Assembly: GCA_003167475.1 (NCBI GenBank)
Contig: PMTB01000196.1
Location: 406-7,538, forward strand
Direction: 5' to 3'
DNA: 7,133 nucleotides
DNA from: a candidate division FCPU426 bacterium
GTDB lineage: Bacteria; Oederibacteriota; PGYV01; Palsa-1178
Positions 1-4,459 of the stretch are shown piece after piece. The position numbers were made by a program, and so were the translations under genes. Every line of letters begins with the position of its first letter. Positions within the stretch are counted from its first letter, which is position 1. A model generated the notes under the pieces. It did not search any database and was not told the origin of the DNA. It saw only the letters and a program-made list of their open reading frames with translations.

Positions 1-24
1 CTTTTGGCTTTTGTCTTTTGGCTT
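1..24. repeat. short pyrimidine-rich direct repeat
   Basis: The 10-base word CTTTTGGCTT occurs at 1-10 and again at 15-24, separated by TTGT. It lies upstream of the sigma gene in what is probably the 3' end of an intergenic region cut by the window edge. No function can be assigned. Confidence 0.5.
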
Positions 25-37
25 AAAAACTTAAAGT

Positions 38-65
38 GGAACAAAATTTCATAACAGGTGTCCTT
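38..65 (+). promoter_or_regulatory. candidate ECF-type promoter of the sigma gene (autoregulation)
   Basis: GGAACA at 38-43 and GTCCTT at 60-65 are separated by exactly 16 bases, which fits the GGAAC/GTC layout known for many ECF promoters. The same architecture, including TGGAAC on the left and GGTGTC on the right, recurs before the VIT/VWA gene at 1815-1842. A start site six to seven bases after the -10 element would fall at about 70-72, right at the preferred ATG. The sigma mRNA from this promoter would then be leaderless or nearly so. Autoregulation is common in ECF systems; here it is inferred. Confidence 0.4.
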
Positions 66-69
66 TCAA

Positions 70-675
70 ATGACCGAGATAACCCAACAGGAAAAAGAGC
101 TGGTTCTTAAGGCAAAAGCCGGGGACCGCAAGGCTTTTGAGACCCTTGTCCATACCTGCGCCAAGCAGGTCTATAACCTCGCTTACAGGCTGTCCAACTC
201 AAAGGAATCAGCCGAGGACATAGCCCAGGAAACCTTCATAAACGCCTACAATAGTATTGGAAGATTCAGCCATGATTGCCCCTTTGCCAACTGGGTTTAC
301 AGGATCGCTGTCAACGCCTGGAAGAACAGGGTGCGTTACGAGAGGCGCAGGTTCTTTTTCCAGCATGATTCGCTTGACGAGACCATAGCGGGCGAGGAAG
401 GCGATATGAAAAAGGAACTGCCCGACAAAAAACCCGGAGCGGACGAGGAGTTCGAGAAGTTCCACAGGAAGGAAGCAATAGACAAGGCATTAAATAAACT
501 GAACCCGCAGGCAAAAGAAATGCTTGTGCTGCGCGATATTGAGGAATTAAGCTACGAGGAAATATCAGGAATCATAAAAACGCCCCTTGGGACGGTCAAG
601 TCCAGGATAGCCAGGGCGAGGGAAGCACTGAAAGAACATTTGAAAATACTTTTAGGTGAAGATTATGGATCATAA
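70..675 (+). CDS. ECF-type RNA polymerase sigma factor (sigma-70 family, RpoE/SigW-like)
   Basis: This encodes a 201-residue two-domain sigma factor that would direct RNA polymerase to a small envelope-response regulon. Region 2 spans about residues 16-92, with the core-binding/-10 helix around SAEDIAQETFINAY followed by FANWVYRIAVNAWKNRVR. An acidic/basic linker (about 97-130) leads to region 4 (about 131-190), with the helix-turn-helix LSYEEISGIIKTPLGTVKSRIARAR reading the -35 element. The length is normal for the family. I chose ATG at 70 over GTG at 58: GTG 58 has no Shine-Dalgarno and sits inside a candidate promoter, whereas AGGTG at 56-60 is well spaced for ATG 70. Either start leaves both domains intact. 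The 3' end overlaps the anti-sigma gene by 11 bases, the usual coupled arrangement. The family call is sure; the exact ECF group is not. Confidence 0.95.
   Translation: MTEITQQEKELVLKAKAGDRKAFETLVHTCAKQVYNLAYRLSNSKESAEDIAQETFINAYNSIGRFSHDCPFANWVYRIAVNAWKNRVRYERRRFFFQHDSLDETIAGEEGDMKKELPDKKPGADEEFEKFHRKEAIDKALNKLNPQAKEMLVLRDIEELSYEEISGIIKTPLGTVKSRIARAREALKEHLKILLGEDYGS
654..659 (+). promoter_or_regulatory. ribosome binding site inside the sigma gene, setting the anti-sigma start
   Basis: AGGTGA at 654-659 lies five bases before ATG 665. The alternative in-frame GTG at 656 is part of this Shine-Dalgarno itself, so it is unlikely to be the start. The site is inside the sigma coding sequence, which favours translational coupling of sigma and anti-sigma. 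Confidence 0.7.
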
Positions 676-1645
676 AATATTCAAATCAAAGATGTCAGAG
701 TATATTGATAAAAAACTGCCGGACAAGGAACTCCTTGAGTTTGATAAGAACGCCAAGGACTGCCCTGATTGTCTGCTTGAACTGCGGATGTCTATAAAAG
801 CCGTGGCGGAAATGAAAAGGTCAAAGTCGGCAAAAGAGATCGACCTGCCGGTAAATTTCTACGCGAAGCTCGGGCAGAGCCTTGACAAGGCGGACGCTGA
901 AAAGTTGCGCAGGAAAAGTTTCATATACATGCCATGGTTCAGGGCAGCGGCGCTTTCTTTCGCCCTTATACTGACGGTTGTTATGGTAAGGCAGATTACA
1001 AAGTCCCCGGAATATATCGGGAACAAAGGGTTTGACAGGAAGTCAGCGATGACAGCCGAAGAAGCGCCTGCGCCGGCGTCAGAAGCCGCGGGCTTGGCAT
1101 CCGGGGAAAAAGAAATGCTGAAGCTGGACAAGGCGGTTGCCCGTAAATCAGCGGCAAAGAAGAAAGCGGCCCGTAGTTCGGTCATGAAGGCCGCAAACAA
1201 GCCAATGGCTCAAGCGCCACCGGCAGCCGCTCCGGCAATGGAAGCCCGGTCAATGGCAAAAATAGAGGCACCGGCAAGGTCAATGGTAGCCATGGATGAG
1301 GAAAAAGACGAAGAGCAGGCAGTACCCGCAGGGGAATTAAGCGAAGCGCCGATGGCGTTGGTGATAAAAGATAAAAAAACGTGGGATTCATATATGGCCG
1401 GAAAAGCAGGGAACCCTGACTTTGCAAAACAGATGGTATTATACGTTTACCTGGGAAAAAGATCTGCCGCGGGTTACAGCGTGGAGTTTGTTGATATAAA
1501 ATATATGGCAACTAAAATAACGGTTATGGTAAAAGAAATAAGCCCCAAACAGGGAGCGTTGACCGCCCAGGTCATAACGCATCCCGTGGGGTTGAAGTTT
1601 ATAAACAGGTCGGAACTGCCTGTGGAGTTTGTGTTTGTGAAATGA
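665..1645 (+). CDS. membrane anti-sigma factor with C-terminal PrcB_C-like domain
   Basis: A 326-residue partner of the overlapping sigma gene, presumed to hold the sigma factor at the membrane. Residues 1-85 resemble the zf-HC2/ZAS anti-sigma domain and end in CPDC (Cys33, Cys36). The His normally four residues before the first Cys is Asn29, and the usual N-terminal Cys position is His3, so zinc binding is doubtful. One membrane helix lies at about 92-110 (FRAAALSFALILTVVMV). It is followed by an Ala/Lys/Met/Glu-rich linker (about 130-225) containing RSMAKI and MDEEKDEE. Residues about 228-326 match the PrcB_C pattern: VIKDKKTWDSYM, DF, VLYVYLGKRSAAGYSVEF, SPKQG, and a final LPVEFVFV strand. 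PrcB_C is known from subunits of secreted protease complexes. With an N-in topology this domain would be outside the cytoplasmic membrane, as a sensor or partner-binding module; that role is inference. Confidence 0.85.
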   Translation: MDHKIFKSKMSEYIDKKLPDKELLEFDKNAKDCPDCLLELRMSIKAVAEMKRSKSAKEIDLPVNFYAKLGQSLDKADAEKLRRKSFIYMPWFRAAALSFALILTVVMVRQITKSPEYIGNKGFDRKSAMTAEEAPAPASEAAGLASGEKEMLKLDKAVARKSAAKKKAARSSVMKAANKPMAQAPPAAAPAMEARSMAKIEAPARSMVAMDEEKDEEQAVPAGELSEAPMALVIKDKKTWDSYMAGKAGNPDFAKQMVLYVYLGKRSAAGYSVEFVDIKYMATKITVMVKEISPKQGALTAQVITHPVGLKFINRSELPVEFVFVK

Positions 1646-1668
1646 TACGCTGCAATTAAATCCCCCGG

Positions 1669-1723
1669 GGAGAGGGAGCATCCGCTTTCGCTGTAGCTCC
1701 AGCGGACAAGATGCCCCCTCTCT
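1669..1723. repeat. long imperfect hairpin downstream of the anti-sigma gene, enclosing repeat copy A
   Basis: Arms at 1669-1681 and 1711-1723 pair over 13 positions with two mismatches (purine-rich GGGAGCAT against ATGCCCCC). They enclose the 32-base repeat copy A, giving a two-tier stem. No T-run follows (CTCTCTACAAATAT), so it is not a standard intrinsic terminator. It could stabilise the sigma/anti-sigma mRNA 3' end or be a REP-like element. Confidence 0.6.
1679..1710 (+). repeat. 32-base hairpin repeat, copy A
   Basis: First of three copies of an element beginning CATCCG and ending CGGACAAG, with a core like TTCGCTAAAGCT. The stem here is TCCGCT (1681-1686) with AGCGGA (1701-1706). Compared with copies B and C, stem positions 5 and 6 change in a compensatory way, which supports a folded DNA or RNA element. 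Confidence 0.75.
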
Positions 1724-1783
1724 ACAAATATATTAAATAACTGCATCTATTTCATGGTTTATCGCATAGTTCAAACCTGTCAA

Positions 1784-1815
1784 CTTGTCCGCCGGAGCTT
1801 TAGCGAAGGCGGATG
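1784..1815 (-). repeat. 32-base hairpin repeat, copy B (inverted)
   Basis: The reverse complement of this stretch matches copy A at all but a few positions. The stem is TCCGCC (1788-1793) with GGCGGA (1808-1813) around a 14-base loop. Its last three bases supply the ATG at 1813 that would extend the VIT/VWA reading frame upstream, so that ATG is a repeat-derived accident. The candidate ECF promoter begins at its right edge. Confidence 0.75.
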
Positions 1816-1842
1816 GAACCTTTTTCCGGCCCTGGTGTCTTG
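1815..1842 (+). promoter_or_regulatory. candidate ECF-type promoter of the VIT/VWA gene
   Basis: GGAACC at 1815-1820 and GTCTTG at 1837-1842 are 16 bases apart, the same layout as the site before the sigma gene. Both are preceded by T before GGAAC and have GGTGTC at the right element. Predicted transcription start is about 1847-1850, giving a leader of about 50 bases before ATG 1900. This would place the VIT/VWA gene in the regulon of the neighbouring sigma factor. Confidence 0.5.
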
Positions 1843-1887
1843 CAACGTAGCAAGGCTGAAAAAAACAGGGCTTTACGCCCGGAAAAA
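1821..1887. repeat. inverted repeat spanning the promoter -10 region and the VIT/VWA leader
   Basis: TTTTTCCGG (1821-1829) is perfectly complementary to CCGGAAAAA (1879-1887). The pairing continues with CCCTG (1830-1834) and CAGGG (1866-1870) across an 8-base bulge. A small hairpin, CTTGC (1839-1843) with GCAAG (1850-1854), sits inside. The right arm abuts the GGAGG Shine-Dalgarno at 1888-1892, so a transcript that starts upstream could fold this stem while one started at about 1848 could not. Confidence 0.55.
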
Positions 1888-1892
1888 GGAGG
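1885..1892 (+). promoter_or_regulatory. strong ribosome binding site that sets the VIT/VWA start
   Basis: AAAGGAGG lies seven bases before ATG 1900, and a classical signal peptide follows that ATG. This decides against the longer reading frame beginning at 1813. Confidence 0.9.
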
Positions 1893-1899
1893 ATTTAAC

Positions 1900-4263
1900 A
1901 TGAGAAAGGCGCTGATTTTACTGGTTTTGGCTGTGGTTTTGGGGTTTGTTTCAGCAGGTGTTTTTGGCACTGAAAAGGGCGGGGATGACGGGCTATCGCC
2001 CTACTTTTTGGTGCAGGGGAGTTCTGATGTGGACGGGTTTCCTTTGCTGTCGACTACGGCAAATGTCAACATCGCGGGAATGACCGCTTTGACCGAACTA
2101 AAGCAGGTTTACAAGAACGACGGGAAAAAGACTTTGGAAGCGGTTTATGTGTTCCCGTTGGGGACAAAGACAGCGATAAACGCGATGCGCATGAAGATAG
2201 GCAACAGGATAATCGAGGCCGAGATACACAAGACAGAGGATGCGCGTCAGATCTATAATGACGCCAAGAACGCGGGCAAGACAGCTTCGCTGCTTGAGCA
2301 GAAACGTCCCAATGTTTTCCAGATGAACGTGGCAAACATCATGCCCGGCGACAGGGTGGAAGTTACTGTTTACTTCTCGGAATCGCTTGTTCCCGAATCG
2401 GGCGTTTACGGCTTTGTATTTCCGACGGTCGTTGGGCCGAGATTCACCGGGGAATCATCAATGGAAGACTTAAAGGGCAAGGATAACTGGACAAACACTC
2501 CTTATCAGCATGAGGGCAAAGCCGCTCCTTATGAATTCGGCATCACGGTAAATATCAAAGCCGGAATGGAAGTGGCAAAGATATGGTCGCCTTCGCACAA
2601 GATAGAAACTGAAACAAAGGGAAGCTGGGGCGCGATAGTGACGCTTTCTCCCAAAGAAATAAACGGCGGCAACAGGGATTTTCTTCTCAACTATTCCTTG
2701 AAAGGCAATTCCATAAGCACAGGCGTACTTCTTTATCCGGGAAAATCCGAAGGCGAGAACTTCTTCCTTGCCATGATAGAGCCGCCCGCGCAGGTGACCA
2801 TGGCACAGATTCCGCCCAGGGAATATCTCTTCGTCATGGATGTATCGGGTTCCATGGAAGGCTATCCCCTGGAAGTATCCAAGAAAGTCGTAAAAGAGAT
2901 CCTCTCCAATCTTCGCGGCCAGGATTATTTCAATATCATGTTCTTCGCTGGCGGAGCCAACACCCTATTTGATAAACCCATGCCCGCTACCGAGAATAAC
3001 CGCAAGCGCGCCCTTGAGATGATCACAAACCAGCAGGGCTCGGGCGGCACTGAAATACTGCAGGCTTTCACCAAGGCTTTAAAGCTCGAGAAAAAAGAAG
3101 GCATGTCGCGCATAATGGTGACCATGACCGACGGGTATGTGTCTGTTGAAAAGGAAGTTTTCGACCTGATGGAAAAGAACCTTGGAAATACGAACTTCTT
3201 TTCGTTCGGGATCGGCACGTCAGTCAACAGGTTCCTTATCGAAGGCATGGCAAGGGTGGGCAAGGGCGAGCCGTTCGTGGTGACAAGCCAGGATGAGGCC
3301 GAAGCCGCGGCAAAGAAGTTCATCAACTACATAAAGAGCCCGGTTTTGACAGACATAAAAGTACGTTATGAAGGGTTTGACGCCTATGATGTGGAGCCTT
3401 CTTCAATGCCCGACCTTTTCGCGGAACGGCCGCTGGTGCTCTCGGGGAAATATCACAATGCAAATGGCAAAATAGTGATAACAGGGAAGACCGCGAGCGG
3501 GAACTTTGAAAGAACGGTAAAACTGACGGATTATAACGAACTGCCCGAGAATGAAGCCGTAAAATATTTGTGGGCACGCGACAGGATAGCAAGGCTGGAT
3601 GATTATTCAAAAGTGGGCGCGCAGGTAAAGGAAGATGTTACCGCGCTTGGTTTAAAGTATCACCTGATGACCGCGTATACGTCTTTTGTGGCCGTTGATA
3701 AAGAGGTAAGGGCGACGGGCGAGACGGTCACGGTAAAACAGCCGCTTCCGCTGCCTGAAGGGGTATCAGACAACGCGGTGGGAGATTCGCTCTCTTACGC
3801 AGCCGCACCTGCTTCCAACTATGGCGGCGCTACGCGTTCCATGGCAAAAATGGCCGCGGAGCCAATGGAAGAAATGGAATCCGCCCCACAGGCAGGCGCA
3901 GGAGCCGTGTATAAAATGAAAGCCGCAAAGCCTGAGATGGATGAGAAAAAGGATATTTCTGCTGCCGCCAAGGCAGGCTCTTTATACATCTCCGACGGTC
4001 AGGTACCGGCCGGGTACACCCTCGATGAAGCTGAAAATGAAGTATTTAAGGCGGTAAAACAGGAACTGGAACAGTACCTGAATAACTGCGGGTTGAACGG
4101 CGTGCAGTTTGAGGTTAAGGTTGAGAATGGAAAAGTAAAGTCAGTGAACGTGCTGAAGTACAAAGGCAAATCATGCAATGAGGAACAGTTAAAGAAGATA
4201 GTGGAGAAAGTAACATTTGGCTCAGCCACGGGAACAATGAAACTGACATTTGAAATAATGTAA
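1900..4263 (+). CDS. secreted VIT and VWA domain protein
   Basis: A 787-residue exported protein. Residues 1 to about 24 form a signal peptide (MRKALILLVLAVVLGFVSAG). A VIT domain (about 34-166) follows, with TELKQVYKNDGKKTLEAVYVFPL, then EAEIHKTEDARQIYNDAK and NVFQMNVANIMPGD. The VWA domain (about 307-476) has a complete MIDAS metal site: DVSGS (314-318), Thr384 in GGTE and Asp411 in TDG. A beta-rich region follows, then a low-complexity Met/Ala/Glu linker (about 635-695) containing RSMAKM and MDEKKD, which echoes the linker of the anti-sigma factor. The last ~95 residues, with Cys730 and Cys759, resemble an AgmX/PglI- or TonB-like C-terminal fold (weak call). VIT/VWA proteins bind protein partners; the ligand here is unknown. 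There is no second membrane helix or sortase motif, so it is probably periplasmic or surface-associated. Start chosen on the Shine-Dalgarno at 1885-1892. Confidence 0.93.
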   Translation: MRKALILLVLAVVLGFVSAGVFGTEKGGDDGLSPYFLVQGSSDVDGFPLLSTTANVNIAGMTALTELKQVYKNDGKKTLEAVYVFPLGTKTAINAMRMKIGNRIIEAEIHKTEDARQIYNDAKNAGKTASLLEQKRPNVFQMNVANIMPGDRVEVTVYFSESLVPESGVYGFVFPTVVGPRFTGESSMEDLKGKDNWTNTPYQHEGKAAPYEFGITVNIKAGMEVAKIWSPSHKIETETKGSWGAIVTLSPKEINGGNRDFLLNYSLKGNSISTGVLLYPGKSEGENFFLAMIEPPAQVTMAQIPPREYLFVMDVSGSMEGYPLEVSKKVVKEILSNLRGQDYFNIMFFAGGANTLFDKPMPATENNRKRALEMITNQQGSGGTEILQAFTKALKLEKKEGMSRIMVTMTDGYVSVEKEVFDLMEKNLGNTNFFSFGIGTSVNRFLIEGMARVGKGEPFVVTSQDEAEAAAKKFINYIKSPVLTDIKVRYEGFDAYDVEPSSMPDLFAERPLVLSGKYHNANGKIVITGKTASGNFERTVKLTDYNELPENEAVKYLWARDRIARLDDYSKVGAQVKEDVTALGLKYHLMTAYTSFVAVDKEVRATGETVTVKQPLPLPEGVSDNAVGDSLSYAAAPASNYGGATRSMAKMAAEPMEEMESAPQAGAGAVYKMKAAKPEMDEKKDISAAAKAGSLYISDGQVPAGYTLDEAENEVFKAVKQELEQYLNNCGLNGVQFEVKVENGKVKSVNVLKYKGKSCNEEQLKKIVEKVTFGSATGTMKLTFEIM

Positions 4264-4278
4264 GCAACTTACGCCGCG

Positions 4279-4348
4279 TCCGCGCGTTTTGGGTGAAAAA
4301 TCCCTGCCACCCCATCCGGCAGGAGCCCCGAAACGCGCGGATTTTTTT
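4279..4348 (+). terminator. strong intrinsic terminator after the VIT/VWA gene
   Basis: A 15-base-pair stem (4279-4293 with 4327-4341, one G-T pair) is followed directly by seven T residues at 4342-4348. A second perfect 6-base-pair hairpin (CCTGCC 4303-4308 with GGCAGG 4318-4323) sits in its loop. It begins 15 bases after the stop codon and isolates the left operon from the lipoprotein gene. Confidence 0.9.
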
Positions 4349-4366
4349 AATATCCCTATGAGAAAC

Positions 4367-4396
4367 TTGACGAAATACTTCGAGAGGGGGTATAAT
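4367..4396 (+). promoter_or_regulatory. sigma-70 type promoter of the lipoprotein gene
   Basis: TTGACG at 4367-4372 and a perfect TATAAT at 4391-4396 are separated by 18 bases, directly after the preceding terminator. The expected start is near 4403, leaving a leader of roughly 55 bases. This points to housekeeping expression, unlike the ECF-type sites further left. Confidence 0.8.
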
Positions 4397-4446
4397 GCAG
4401 TTATCTAAAAAAGCAGGCAGTACGGCTAAAAATTAATCATTGCTAT

Positions 4447-4452
4447 GGGGGA
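4447..4452 (+). promoter_or_regulatory. ribosome binding site that sets the lipoprotein start
   Basis: GGGGGA at 4447-4452 is seven bases before ATG 4460. The earlier in-frame ATGs at 4445 and 4454 overlap or crowd this site, and the signal peptide beginning MKKTVLFF at 4460 is the canonical form. Confidence 0.6.
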
Positions 4453-4459
4453 AATGAAA

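Noticed and set aside
1669..1723. Intrinsic terminator after the anti-sigma gene
   Set aside because: The stem is long but is followed by CTCTCTACAAATAT with no T-run, so read-through into the VIT/VWA gene remains possible.
1813..1899. 29-residue N-terminal extension of the VIT/VWA reading frame
   Set aside because: The ATG at 1813 lies inside repeat copy B and has no Shine-Dalgarno. ATG 1900 has AAAGGAGG at ideal spacing and begins a clear signal peptide.
4395..4436. 13-codon ORF (MQLSKKAGSTAKN) with GAGGGGG upstream, a possible leader peptide
   Set aside because: Its ATG overlaps the TATAAT box of a near-consensus promoter, so it would lie upstream of the transcript start; the peptide has no regulatory codon run.
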